Positions 1 to 6,471 of a stretch of 42,290 nt of DNA are shown here, one piece after another. The stretch comes from a virus. The translations under genes were made by a program, and so were the position numbers. Position 1 is the first letter of the stretch, and every line of letters begins with the position of its first letter. The notes beneath the pieces are model-generated. The model searched no databases, had not been told where the DNA came from, and worked only from the letters and a program-made list of their open reading frames with translations. The stretch is from positions 1 through 42,290 of IMG/VR virus record IMGVR_UViG_3300008262_002979. The stretch is one strand, 5' to 3'.

Positions 1-42
1 CAAGGGTGAGAGCTTTGCCTATTTGCTTACGATCGCATAGTA

Positions 43-71
43 ATTATATACTTATCGCAATACTTTGTCAA
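43..71 (-). promoter_or_regulatory. sigma70-type promoter
   Basis: Reading minus, TTGACA (66-71) is followed by a 17-bp spacer and TATAAT (43-48), a perfect consensus. It lies just after the last tRNA of the array and would drive genes beyond the left edge of the window. Confidence 0.8.
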
Positions 72-88
72 ATATTGATTTGCTCAAA

Positions 89-163
89 TGGTGTCCCTGA
101 CAGGAATCGAACCTGTATCTAATTCTTAGGAGGAATCTATTCTATCCATTGAACTACGGGGAC
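89..163 (-). tRNA. tRNA-Arg(CCT)
   Basis: A full cloverleaf with acceptor GTCCCCG/CAGGGAC, anticodon loop CTCCTAA and T-loop TTCGATT. A73 and CCA are encoded. It reads AGG and is the last tRNA in the direction of transcription. Confidence 0.93.
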
Positions 164-165
164 AG

Positions 166-240
166 TGGCCGGTCTTGAGAGGATCGAACTCCCACCCTCG
201 GTTTCGAAGACCGAGATGATATCCATTTCACCAAAGACCG
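166..240 (-). tRNA. tRNA-Arg(TCG)
   Basis: Acceptor CGGTCTT/AAGACCG, anticodon loop CTTCGAA, G73 and an encoded CCA. It lies 2 nt from the neighbouring tRNA-Arg(CCT). It reads CGA. Confidence 0.92.
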
Positions 241-247
241 AATTGTG

Positions 248-321
248 TGGAGCGGGATAGGAGAATCGAACTCCTGACTAAACCTTGGCAAGGTTTCGTT
301 TGACCATTAAACTAATCCCGC
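248..321 (-). tRNA. tRNA-Gly(GCC)
   Basis: Acceptor GCGGGAT/ATCCCGC, anticodon loop TTGCCAA, T73 and an encoded CCA. Confidence 0.93.
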
Positions 322-322
322 A

Positions 323-463
323 TTATCTTGTAAACTTACGCATCAATACTAACCAATAGTATTTAATGCCACGACGGGTTGGTACCCAATCTAAGTCAAT
401 GTAAGGAGTAGGCTCTTTTGCTATACTGCCATAGGCACGATCTAAAATATCTTTCGACTTCAT
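323..463 (-). CDS. 46-aa protein between tRNA genes
   Basis: An ATG at 461-463 is preceded by a strong Shine-Dalgarno (AAGGAGTAGGT, 3 nt from the start) and opens 46 codons ending TAA next to the tRNA-Gly gene. The protein starts MKSKDILDRAYG and ends with a basic, aromatic stretch (RRGIKYYWLVLMRKFTR). I do not recognise the family. The good ribosome-binding site and exact fit between two tRNA genes argue that it is translated. Confidence 0.6.
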   Translation of the reverse strand: MKSKDILDRAYGSIAKEPTPYIDLDWVPTRRGIKYYWLVLMRKFTR

Positions 464-480
464 ACCTACTCCTTTATATA

Positions 481-557
481 TGGTGCCCAAGGAGAGACTC
501 GAACTCTCAAAATTTGGCTTCTAAGACCAACACGTATACCAATTCCGTCACCTGGGC
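481..557 (-). tRNA. tRNA-Leu(TAG), short variable loop
   Basis: Acceptor GCCCAGG/CTTGGGC, a Leu-like D-arm, anticodon loop CTTAGAA, A73 and CCA. The variable region is only about 5 nt (ATTTT) instead of the long arm normal for bacterial tRNA-Leu. Confidence 0.88.
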
Positions 558-580
558 GTAAACTTACTTATCTTAACATA

Positions 581-658
581 TGGAGCACCGAGTCAGATTT
601 GAACTGACGACTTTACGGATTTGCAATCCGTTGCATTTGACCACTCTGCCACCGGTGC
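581..658 (-). tRNA. tRNA-Cys(GCA)
   Basis: Acceptor GCACCGG/CTCGGTGC region, anticodon loop TTGCAAA, T-loop TTCAAAT, T73 and an encoded CCA. Confidence 0.93.
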
Positions 659-664
659 ATTTAA

Positions 665-895
665 TTAACGAACTCGTTTCAAGTATTCTGCACCTACTTT
701 GCCTTCTTGTATTTCAAGTAAAGCAGTTACTGGTGCATTGAGTTGATCTTTACGTTCACTATGTCTGTGTTGCCTTGCGAGCTCTCTTGCTCGAATTGCG
801 GCTATGATAACTAAGTCGAACCTGTTACCTACATTTTCAACACAAATATCATTGTTCAAAGTTGTGCCTCGACTTGCTGTTTTTCTTAAGTTCAT
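665..895 (-). CDS. rpoZ: R​NA polymerase omega subunit-like protein
   Basis: This 76-aa protein carries the omega signature: residues 19-38 contain ENVGNRFDLVIIAAIRAREL, close to the IGNRFDLVLVAARRARQ of bacterial RpoZ. Later it has an APVTALLEIQEGKV segment matching the TTVIALREIEEG region. Omega binds beta-prime and helps assemble RNA polymerase. The ATG is preceded by CAGGAAC, and the gene sits among tRNA genes downstream of a 235-nt structured spacer. A phage omega could mark or stabilise host polymerase, or replace host omega; that role is inferred. Slightly shorter than bacterial omega, lacking the variable C-terminal tail. Confidence 0.85.
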   Translation of the reverse strand: MNLRKTASRGTTLNNDICVENVGNRFDLVIIAAIRARELARQHRHSERKDQLNAPVTALLEIQEGKVGAEYLKRVR

Positions 896-1130
896 ATAGT
901 TCCTGTTTAAAAAGTTTATTAGAAAAGGATCACGAAGTTTTGGTTTATTGAAGGCGACCCGGAGTTTACAGCCCCGCTTCTTTTGTCTCGCCTAACATGG
1001 GATCCTACTTGCTCATCACAATCGCCCAGGCTGTAAACCCTGATCGTCTCTGAAGCTGTCGAGCCGTTTAAAACGACCGATCCTTCTACGCTTCCGGCAT
1101 AGACTGACCTCTCTTACGAGTCCACTTGGA
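896..1130 (-). other. structured spacer / possible leader RNA upstream of rpoZ
   Basis: This non-coding stretch is rich in complementary segments. A perfect 10-bp pair GTTTACAGCC/GGCTGTAAAC lies at 964-973 and 1029-1038. Another hairpin is GCCGTTTAAAACGAC, and GGCGA/TCGCC arms enclose about 30 nt. It could be a long 5' leader of rpoZ or an independent RNA. No tRNA fold was found in it. Confidence 0.4.
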
Positions 1131-1637
1131 TCATAATCCCTTACTAATAAAATTTAGTGCGCTATCTATAGTTGCCGGCTTAGTTAAGCTAATAGAAATT
1201 AGATAGCGAGTCTCGTCACTGTAGTTTATACCACAATGCCATCGAGAGCCATTGAATAGATACATTGTATTGGGTTTGTAATACAACGGTCTAAGTTCAC
1301 AAAAATGGTTTACTTCTCTTCTTTCTGCAAAAAGAGTTAGACTGTTCTCTGTTTGATTAAGACACAATGTTAACGATGCATTTCTTGCATAATCAGTATG
1401 CCAATTATAAGATGTTCTTGGCTCTAATCGTTGAATGAACATTCTATGGGGCAGTACAAACTCGTTGATTAACGCTTGAGTCTTAGGGTTACCTTCAAAT
1501 ATATCAGGAGTAATACTAATACGGTATTCAACTGAGTTATTTTCTCTCCACCAATCTTCTAACTTGGCATTATTAATTAAATCCCACAACTTACTAATTG
1601 TATTATCAGTGCAAGTTTCATATTCATAAAATAACAT
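1131..1637 (-). CDS. 2OG-Fe(II) / aspartyl-hydroxylase-like oxygenase
   Basis: This 168-aa protein has the double-stranded beta-helix iron signature: HTD near residue 80 in YNWHTDYARNASLTL, a second His in NGSRWHCGINY, and a 2-oxoglutarate-binding Arg in DETRYLISISL. The layout resembles Asp/Asn beta-hydroxylase-like phage proteins. The substrate is unknown. It lies inside the tRNA array, so a tRNA or ribosomal target is possible but unproven. There is no Shine-Dalgarno; a TAAATA box (1645-1650) ends 7 nt before the ATG. Confidence 0.72.
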   Translation of the reverse strand: MLFYEYETCTDNTISKLWDLINNAKLEDWWRENNSVEYRISITPDIFEGNPKTQALINEFVLPHRMFIQRLEPRTSYNWHTDYARNASLTLCLNQTENSLTLFAERREVNHFCELRPLYYKPNTMYLFNGSRWHCGINYSDETRYLISISLTKPATIDSALNFISKGL

Positions 1638-1653
1638 AGTTGTCTATTTATTA

Positions 1654-1727
1654 TGGCGTACCTCCAAGGACTCGAACCTTGACTGACGGTTTTGGAGACC
1701 GCGGTGCTGCCATTACACCAGAGATAC
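1654..1727 (-). tRNA. tRNA-Trp(CCA)
   Basis: Anticodon loop CTCCAAA in stem GCGGT/ACCGT, T-arm CAAGG TTCGAGT CCTTG, G73 and an encoded CCA. Confidence 0.92.
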
Positions 1728-1757
1728 ATTATTTGATTTTAAGTATTAAACTAAGAT

Positions 1758-2408
1758 TTATTCTTTAGGAATGTCTATTTGTAACATTAATAAAACACTT
1801 AATCTATTTGTATTGGCATGATTAAACCCTTCATGCCAATTGCTATGAGTATTTGCTGCAAACCATCCATTTTGGAAACCTGTAGGCACTTCTAATGGAT
1901 TTGATTTTTGTTCATCAGTATAGAATATAGTTGATTGTCTGCCATCGGATTTCTCATTGAGATAAATCATTCCGGTGCCTACTAACAGTCTATTATCTAA
2001 ATGTATTTTGACAGTTAGTCCTGGCAGATCTGTTATGAAGCAGGCTATTAATTTTGTGAGTTTAAAAAGTGAGTCTTTACTAATTCCCCATAATCTTTTA
2101 AATTCAGTATCTTCATACAGTGCATCTACTATGATATTTTTTAATGTATCTGACTGCAAATATTCGTGTAAACTTTTTAGTTCATCTGTTTTTAACAATT
2201 CGTTATGTAACCCAGCTCGAGATGTTGACCCTTTGATAAGGTGTCGTAATCCGCTGCCTCGATTAGCCTGTCGTCGTAACTGATGAAATATTTCAACTTC
2301 CCATTCTTCAGCTGCATATAGTTCTGAGACTTGATCAGAAGTTAAGTCTGAAATGAGTTGTAAGTTATATATCATATCTCTGTCAGATTTTATTATAGAT
2401 AAATTCAT
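1758..2408 (-). CDS. 2OG-Fe(II) oxygenase-like protein
   Basis: 216 aa. An HLD iron-binding motif sits in LTVKIHLDNRLLVGTGMIYL, the distal His in NTHSNWHEGFNH, and the co-substrate Arg in NTNRLSVLLML. The N-terminal ~110 residues are helical and charged with no recognised domain. It is the second oxygenase embedded in the tRNA array. The substrate is unknown. The start has no Shine-Dalgarno; a TAAATA box (2414-2419) ends 5 nt before the ATG, as at several other genes here. Confidence 0.68.
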   Translation of the reverse strand: MNLSIIKSDRDMIYNLQLISDLTSDQVSELYAAEEWEVEIFHQLRRQANRGSGLRHLIKGSTSRAGLHNELLKTDELKSLHEYLQSDTLKNIIVDALYEDTEFKRLWGISKDSLFKLTKLIACFITDLPGLTVKIHLDNRLLVGTGMIYLNEKSDGRQSTIFYTDEQKSNPLEVPTGFQNGWFAANTHSNWHEGFNHANTNRLSVLLMLQIDIPKE

Positions 2409-2424
2409 ACTAATATTTATTTAA

Positions 2425-2516
2425 TGGTACCAGCGGAGGGAATCAAACCCTCTCAAGAACGCTAATCTGGCGCTAAAAGGTTTATAAAACCTCTCTGACT
2501 GTCAAGTCTCGCTGGC
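2425..2516 (-). tRNA. class II tRNA with anticodon TAT (Ile?)
   Basis: A 92-nt tRNA with acceptor GCCAGCG/CGCTGGT (G1-U72), A73, encoded CCA and T-arm GAGGG TTTGATT CCCTC. The variable arm is long and self-complementary (AGCGC/GCGTT). The best 7-nt anticodon loop is TTTATAA, giving TAT (Ile, AUA). A long variable arm is atypical for tRNA-Ile, so the isotype is uncertain. Confidence 0.6.
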
Positions 2517-2522
2517 ATTGTT

Positions 2523-2597
2523 TGGCGATGCGTGGGAGAATCGAACTCCCGTAAGCGGATAGACAATCCGCAGTAATAACCTCTATACGAACGCACC
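2523..2597 (-). tRNA. tRNA-Asp(GTC)
   Basis: Anticodon stem-loop GCGGA TTGTCTA TCCGC, T-arm GGGAG TTCGATT CTCCC, G73 and an encoded CCA. Confidence 0.92.
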
Positions 2598-2607
2598 TAA
2601 ATAAAAA

Positions 2608-2694
2608 TGGTGGAGACGACTGGAGTCGAACCAGTAGTGCCTTTCGGGCGGCGGATTTACAGTCCACTGGGGTTACCAATTTTCCTACATCTCC
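2608..2694 (-). tRNA. tRNA-Tyr(GTA)
   Basis: A class II tRNA with anticodon loop CTGTAAA, a variable arm built on GCCCGAAAGGC, A73 and an encoded CCA. The D-arm is normal, unlike the second GTA gene at 7780. Confidence 0.92.
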
Positions 2695-2832
2695 ATTTAG
2701 TAATAGCACAGTTTACTATTCTCTTGCTACCTGGTGTTAACAGTCTATGACTGTTAGTTACTAGTATCCCAGGACTCCGCTTTGAACAAGGTTGGCCGTG
2801 TACATTGGCCCGCGAGCTATGCTATTACTAAA
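2695..2832 (-). ncRNA. structured inter-tRNA RNA sealed by an inverted repeat
   Basis: The spacer between tRNA-Glu and tRNA-Tyr is closed by perfect arms (2695-2708 with 2820-2833). The pairing extends to 16 bp, CCATTTAGTAATAGCA, by using the first bases of tRNA-Tyr and the CCA of tRNA-Glu. Inside is a perfect AACAGTC-ATA-GACTGTT hairpin and a CCTGG/CCAGG stem. No ORF explains it. It may guide tRNA processing or be a stable RNA. Confidence 0.5.
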
Positions 2833-2907
2833 TGGAAGAGCCTAGGGGAGTCGAACCCCTCTTCTCAGGATGAAAACCTGATGTCCTAACCGATAGACGA
2901 AGGCTCC
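2833..2907 (-). tRNA. tRNA-Glu(TTC)
   Basis: Anticodon stem-loop TCAGG TTTTCAT CCTGA, Glu-type D-arm GTCTATCGGTTAGGAC, T-loop TTCGACT and an encoded CCA. Confidence 0.92.
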
Positions 2908-2958
2908 ATTTTTACTATGAATTTTTAAAGAACGTTGTTAATTGCTTAACAAGTGTTT

Positions 2959-2987
2959 ATTATACAGTCTTTTGTGGTATGCGTCAA
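2959..2987 (-). promoter_or_regulatory. sigma70-type promoter inside the tRNA array
   Basis: Minus-strand TTGACG (2982-2987), a 17-bp spacer and TATAAT (2959-2964). It sits between tRNA-Thr(GGT) and tRNA-Glu and would restart transcription of the left part of the array. Confidence 0.75.
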
Positions 2988-2994
2988 CTGATTT

Positions 2995-3068
2995 TGGTGC
3001 TCCAGGGTGGTATCGATCCACCGTTTCTACATTACCAATGTAGTGTACTACCTTTGTACTACAAGAGC
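2995..3068 (-). tRNA. tRNA-Thr(GGT)
   Basis: Anticodon stem-loop CTACA TTGGTAA TGTAG, T-loop ATCGATA, A73 and CCA. The acceptor GCTCTTG/CTGGAGC holds one mismatch. Confidence 0.88.
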
Positions 3069-3098
3069 ATTAGACTTGATTTTGTAAATAAATATCAA

Positions 3099-3926
3099 AT
3101 GAATAAACAGATATATCTTCTAAGATTTAATGGCGGCGCTGGCGGCGATTTTTTAACATATCAAATTTCTCAAGATTCTAATTTTTATCCTGTGACACTT
3201 TCTAGCACTGATGATAATAATACTTGGAATATAGACAATGTACTAACAGAGTTTAATTTAGATTTAAAAAATATAGTGTTAGAAGAACAATGCAATATTA
3301 ACAAGAGTACTTTAGATTTAATTGATACTAAATTTAGTGAGAAAAATCTTATTATTAATACTCATTGGACCGGACCTGCATCATTATTAAAATTACCAAG
3401 GATGATTCCAATTAAATTAAATTTTACTGGAAAGATTAGTTACTTATTTTATTCGTTGCTTTGGATTAAACGTTATATTAATCCTTGTTCTAAAACTTCA
3501 TTAGAGGAAGCTATTCAATTTTCCTCTAATAGATATAATTTACAAAAACAACTTAACTATATTAATTCTAGGCCAGCCGCTTATTCTTTTGAAAGACAGG
3601 CATTGATGTATGGAATTGAAAACTCATATGATCTCATTGATAGTTTTTTTATTCGATATCAAAATTTTAATCTAAATAAATTTGATTATGCAAACTTTGA
3701 TATAGAAGAATTATATAGATATCCTAAATTAAATGTAACTAAGTATAAAAGTTTTTTCCAGATGGAAAAAAACTTAGATTATAATCTAATAGAAGAATAT
3801 TTTTCTAAAAACAATCAAATATTTGAAAATACATTTAATAGAACTTTTGAAAGTTATAAAAGCGATCAAGAATTTTTAAATGATTTAAGATCATTTGTTA
3901 TCCAGAATACCCCTGGTGCATATTAG
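3099..3926 (+). CDS. unknown 275-aa protein with GGAGGDF motif
   Basis: This is one of the few plus-strand genes within the array. The ATG at 3099 is chosen because the upstream in-frame codons run antisense through tRNA-Thr; a TAAATA box (3085-3090) lies 8 nt upstream and there is no Shine-Dalgarno. The N-terminus MNKQIYLLRFNGGAGGDFLT has a glycine-rich turn after a beta-strand, reminiscent of sulfotransferase-like or P-loop starts, but the family is not certain. The rest is Asn-, Tyr- and Phe-rich and soluble. It stops 1 nt before tRNA-Leu(CAA), which lies on the other strand. Lower GC than its surroundings. Confidence 0.6.
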   Translation: MNKQIYLLRFNGGAGGDFLTYQISQDSNFYPVTLSSTDDNNTWNIDNVLTEFNLDLKNIVLEEQCNINKSTLDLIDTKFSEKNLIINTHWTGPASLLKLPRMIPIKLNFTGKISYLFYSLLWIKRYINPCSKTSLEEAIQFSSNRYNLQKQLNYINSRPAAYSFERQALMYGIENSYDLIDSFFIRYQNFNLNKFDYANFDIEELYRYPKLNVTKYKSFFQMEKNLDYNLIEEYFSKNNQIFENTFNRTFESYKSDQEFLNDLRSFVIQNTPGAY

Positions 3927-3927
3927 T

Positions 3928-4005
3928 TGGTACCCCTTGTCGGACTCGAACCGACACGATTCTCCTTTTGAGAGAGACGCCTCATACCAATTGGGCTAAA
4001 GGGGC
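3928..4005 (-). tRNA. tRNA-Leu(CAA), short variable loop
   Basis: Acceptor GCCCCTT/AAGGGGT, anticodon stem-loop TCTCT CTCAAAA GGAGA, T-arm GTCGG TTCGAGT CCGAC, A73 and CCA. The variable loop is only ATCGT (5 nt), again unlike normal class II tRNA-Leu. Confidence 0.85.
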
Positions 4006-4099
4006 ATATAAGTAAACACACTAGCCACCGCAATCCGCAATGCCGCAGGCTAAGCCCTAAGGTTTATAACCGTTCTTTCACTAGTGTGTTTGTTTATAT
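4006..4099 (-). ncRNA. structured element with AAACACACTAG closing stem
   Basis: Arms at 4006-4024 and 4081-4099 pair over 17 of 19 positions, including a perfect AAACACACTAG/CTAGTGTGTTT. A GGTTATAAACC hairpin lies inside. The closing-stem sequence is nearly the same as that of the element at 6921-7048, so the two look related. It directly abuts the 5' end of tRNA-Leu(CAA). Confidence 0.45.
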
Positions 4100-4131
4100 C
4101 CTTTAAGTTGTATCAAGTAATTAAATAGTTA

Positions 4132-4725
4132 ATGTTAAGTCAACAAATAAAAGAAATTCTCATAAAACATCAAACAATTGGTATATTTGTGTCTGGAGGA
4201 TTCGATAGCGCATTATTGCTATACCTTTGCCATTTATTAAAAAATAATAACACCTTTGTTTTGTTTACAGTAGCTCGTGAAAATAATTCTGTTTTCTATA
4301 GTAAACAAGTTGTAGATTGGATTGATACAAAATTTAATACTAAGTCTGAAATTAATTTTGTAGGAACATCCTTAGTGCATCATTCTATGCAGGTAATTTC
4401 AGGAATCAAAGAAGCTAAAAAGTTTCCTATTGATGTTATAATTTTAGGGGATACAAAAAATCCACCCAATTTACCAGATGGACCCACTCGTCCTAAATCT
4501 AATGATTCAAGAGTATTGCAACCGTTCTTTGAAATAACTAAAGATTATTTAATTAAGGAAGCAATAACATTAGGTATTCAAGATCTGATTCATATCACAG
4601 GAACTTGTGGACGAGGATCAAATCCTGCCTGTCAGGAATGTTGGCAGTGCCAAGAAAAGACATGGGCTCTGAAACAAAATAATTTGGTACCGCCTAGAGG
4701 AATCGAACCCTTATTCGTAGGGTAG
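4132..4725 (+). CDS. QueC-like PP-loop ATPase
   Basis: 197 aa. The PP-loop signature SGGFDSALLL (residues ~21-30) marks an adenine-nucleotide alpha-hydrolase. A C-terminal Cys cluster (CGRGSNPACQECWQC) resembles the zinc site of QueC, which makes 7-cyano-7-deazaguanine for tRNA queuosine or phage DNA modification. No queD, queE or tgt is in view, so function is inferred. The start follows TAAATA by 4 nt (4122-4127) with no Shine-Dalgarno. The last ~14 codons run antisense through tRNA-Arg(TCT), so CDS and tRNA overlap by about 41 bp. Confidence 0.7.
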   Translation: MLSQQIKEILIKHQTIGIFVSGGFDSALLLYLCHLLKNNNTFVLFTVARENNSVFYSKQVVDWIDTKFNTKSEINFVGTSLVHHSMQVISGIKEAKKFPIDVIILGDTKNPPNLPDGPTRPKSNDSRVLQPFFEITKDYLIKEAITLGIQDLIHITGTCGRGSNPACQECWQCQEKTWALKQNNLVPPRGIEPLFVG

Positions 4726-4759
4726 AAGCCTACTGTATTATCCATTATACGAAAGCGGT
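4685..4759 (-). tRNA. tRNA-Arg(TCT)
   Basis: Acceptor ACCGCTT/AGGCGGT, anticodon stem-loop GTAGG CTTCTAC CCTAC, A73 and an encoded CCA. It is overlapped on the opposite strand by the end of the QueC-like gene. Confidence 0.92.
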
Positions 4760-4760
4760 A

Positions 4761-4837
4761 TGGTACCCCTGGCGAGATTCGAACCCGCACTCGACAGATT
4801 TTAAGTCTGCTACCTCTACCTATTGGGCTACAGGGGC
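4761..4837 (-). tRNA. tRNA-Leu(TAA), short variable loop
   Basis: Acceptor GCCCCTG/CAGGGGT, anticodon stem-loop GCAGA CTTAAAA TCTGT, T-arm GCGGG TTCGAAT CTCGC, A73 and CCA. The variable loop is 5 nt (CGAGT). This is the third Leu tRNA of this compact form. Confidence 0.87.
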
Positions 4838-4996
4838 ATTGTAGGGCGGGAGCCCGGCTATCTTGTTGTTAGCAAGCCTCACCGGATTGTCTCGAACACA
4901 AGAGTTTATGCTACCTTATAGTCGTCTGCGGTGTCACATGGCCAACCTAAACCATGCTAGACTATCTGGGACTCATCATGTCGTCTATCCCTAAAC
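4838..4996 (-). other. structured inter-tRNA spacer
   Basis: A 159-nt non-coding spacer between tRNA-Val and tRNA-Leu(TAA) with several possible hairpins: ATAGTC/GACTAT enclosing CATGG/CCATG, CTTG-CTAACAA-CAAG, and a T-arm-like TTGT-GTTCGAG-ACAA. No complete tRNA fold was found. It may be a tRNA remnant or a structured RNA. Confidence 0.35.
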
Positions 4997-5071
4997 TGGT
5001 AGTTCCTACAAGGTTTGAACTTGTGACCTTCAGCGTGTCGAGCTGTTGCTCTACCACTGAGCTAAGGAACT
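4997..5071 (-). tRNA. tRNA-Val(GAC)
   Basis: Acceptor AGTTCCT/AGGAACT, D-arm GCTCAGTGGTAGAGC, T-arm ACAAG TTCAAAC CTTGT, A73 and CCA. The anticodon loop reads TCGACAC, so position 33 is C rather than the near-universal U, and the outermost anticodon pair is A-A. Confidence 0.8.
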
Positions 5072-5078
5072 ATAAACT

Positions 5079-5154
5079 TGGTCTCCATACTAGGATTCGA
5101 ACCTAGACCACACGGCCCCAAACCGCGGATGCAACCAGATAACACTTTACAGAG
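5079..5154 (-). tRNA. tRNA-Pro(TGG)
   Basis: Acceptor CTCTGTA/TATGGAG with the Pro-type C1-G72 pair, anticodon stem-loop CGCGG TTTGGGG CCGTG, T-arm CTAGG TTCGAAT CCTAG and an encoded CCA. Confidence 0.9.
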
Positions 5155-5161
5155 ATAAAAT

Positions 5162-5235
5162 TGGATGCGGGTGATAGATTCGAACTATCGATGCTCCGAG
5201 CTTATGAGACTGGAGTGGTGGCCGCCCTACCCGCG
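5162..5235 (-). tRNA. tRNA-Met(CAT), initiator-like
   Basis: Acceptor CGCGGGT/ACCCGCA gives a C1-A72 mismatch, the hallmark of bacterial initiator tRNA. The anticodon loop is CTCATAA and CCA is encoded. The D-arm is hard to fold, the three G-C pairs of true initiators are missing, and position 73 is T. It may be a degenerate initiator. Confidence 0.6.
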
Positions 5236-5243
5236 CAAACCTT

Positions 5244-5317
5244 TGGTGCCCCATGACAGAATCGAACTGCCGTAACCTGATTACAAAACAGGTGTAATAC
5301 CATTATACTAATAGGGC
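5244..5317 (-). tRNA. tRNA-Thr(TGT)
   Basis: Acceptor GCCCTAT/ATGGGGC, anticodon loop TTTGTAA, T-loop TTCGATT, A73 and CCA. Confidence 0.87.
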
Positions 5318-5367
5318 GAAATTGGTGCAAGATTGATAACGCACAATCTGCAAGGCGGGGTCTGTGT

Positions 5368-5442
5368 TGGTGCGCTCGGAAGGAATCGAACCTCCGTTCC
5401 AAACTTCGTAGGATTGTGTATTCTCCACTATACGACGAGCGC
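5368..5442 (-). tRNA. tRNA-Arg(ACG)
   Basis: Acceptor GCGCTCG/CGAGCGC, D-arm GTATAGTGGAGAATAC, anticodon loop CTACGAA, T-loop TTCGATT, A73 and CCA. Confidence 0.9.
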
Positions 5443-5450
5443 GAATTGAT

Positions 5451-6044
5451 TTATCTATAGTTGGCCATTAGGCCTTCTGGCATTATTATTCTAGTATTAA
5501 ATGCAATACTAATTCTTTCACTATCTCCAAAATTATGTTCTACATAATGTATTAACCAACTTGGAAATATTAATAACTTGCCAGCCACTGGAGCGTGATT
5601 AATGATTGCAGAATTAAAACTATTACATATTTCTATTGCAGGAGGTGGTATTGTACCAAGCAACTCACGATTAGGATTTAAAAAATTTATATTTCCTGAA
5701 AGTTCATCTGCTTTAACATAATACACTCCTGAAAAAAAGAAACCAGGGTGAGAATGAGCGCCATCAATAAAGATATTATTGTTTACATTAACCCATGCTT
5801 TTGTAAGTTCTTGTCTAGAATTTGAAGTAAGGCCTAAACTCCGATGTAGGAATTTAAGATCCTTTTCAATTGCAGAGAATAATGGTTTTACTTCTGGAGC
5901 ATCAAAATTTAAATAGCAACTATACTTTGGATTAAGTTCTTGCTGTTCTTGATACTTTTCTTTGCAATAAATTGCCAAGGCATCATTATCAATATTTAAA
6001 TGATCTTCAGCGATAAAATTACTAAAAACAGTGTTTATTTTCAT
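5451..6044 (-). CDS. 2OG-Fe(II) oxygenase, TIGR02466-type
   Basis: 197 aa. The iron-binding region HSHPGFFFSGVYYVK is followed by the family's SGNINFLNP strand, the distal His in LLIFPSWLIHYVEHN and the co-substrate Arg in SERISIAFN. This spacing fits the phage-abundant TIGR02466 putative oxygenase family well. The target is unknown. It is the third oxygenase inside the tRNA array, between tRNA-Ser and tRNA-Arg(ACG). Confidence 0.82.
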   Translation of the reverse strand: MKINTVFSNFIAEDHLNIDNDALAIYCKEKYQEQQELNPKYSCYLNFDAPEVKPLFSAIEKDLKFLHRSLGLTSNSRQELTKAWVNVNNNIFIDGAHSHPGFFFSGVYYVKADELSGNINFLNPNRELLGTIPPPAIEICNSFNSAIINHAPVAGKLLIFPSWLIHYVEHNFGDSERISIAFNTRIIMPEGLMANYR

Positions 6045-6083
6045 ACATTACTTATTATGCTAGAAATATTTTAGTATATAAAT

Positions 6084-6174
6084 TGGCGGAAGGATGGCGT
6101 AATCGAAACCCTGGGCATCACTGCCTCCACCTGTGTTCAAAACAGGGCCAGCATCCCCGGCTGGACAACCTTCC
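6084..6174 (-). tRNA. tRNA-Ser(TGA)
   Basis: A class II tRNA with acceptor GGAAGG, anticodon stem-loop CCTGT TTTGAAC ACAGG, long variable arm GGCAGTGATGCC, G73 and CCA. The T-stem pairs poorly around TTTCGATTA, so function is not certain. Confidence 0.82.
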
Positions 6175-6381
6175 ATATTGAATTTGTAAGTAGTTCCCCC
6201 ATCGTTATAGGAACCATTCACCCGTGTAATAAACTCGAGCGGGACTCGGTACGTTACTTGGGATCCATCCAGTGTTCTCGCCTGTTGAGATTTTCAGGGA
6301 ATCGAACCCTCACCTTCTACTAGCTCGATCCTTCGAAGAAATCTTACTAGCGTGATTTCACTTGCTGACACTTACAAAACT
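6175..6381 (-). ncRNA. structured inter-tRNA RNA with T-arm-like hairpin
   Basis: A 207-nt spacer with arms TTTGTAAGT/ACTTACAAA (6183-6191 and 6370-6378). Inside, AGATTTC/GAAAATCT arms enclose about 45 nt ending in AGGG TTCGATT CCCT, a perfect T-arm mimic. There is no room for D- and anticodon arms, so this is not an ordinary tRNA. Other hairpins include GTTCC/GGAAC. It could be a tRNA relic or a T-loop RNA. Confidence 0.45.
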
Positions 6382-6457
6382 TGGTGCAACCTGTAGGGAT
6401 CGAACCTACTTCAATGGCTCTTCAGACCACCGCTATGACCACATCAGCTAAAGTTGC
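6382..6457 (-). tRNA. tRNA-Phe(GAA)
   Basis: Acceptor GCAACTT/AGGTTGC, anticodon stem-loop GTGGT CTGAAGA GCCAT, T-arm GTAGG TTCGATC CCTAC, A73 and CCA. Confidence 0.9.
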
Positions 6458-6471
6458 ATAAACTTATTAGG

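Noticed and set aside
2482-2709. 75-aa minus-strand ORF
   Set aside because: It runs through the tRNA-Asp and tRNA-Tyr genes and has no coding signature; the tRNAs explain the sequence.
2979-3098. 40-codon N-terminal extension of the 3099 gene
   Set aside because: These codons lie antisense in tRNA-Thr and a promoter; the ATG at 3099 follows a TAAATA box like other genes here.
5202-5402. 66-aa minus-strand ORF
   Set aside because: It spans tRNA-Met, tRNA-Thr and part of tRNA-Arg(ACG); a chance frame.
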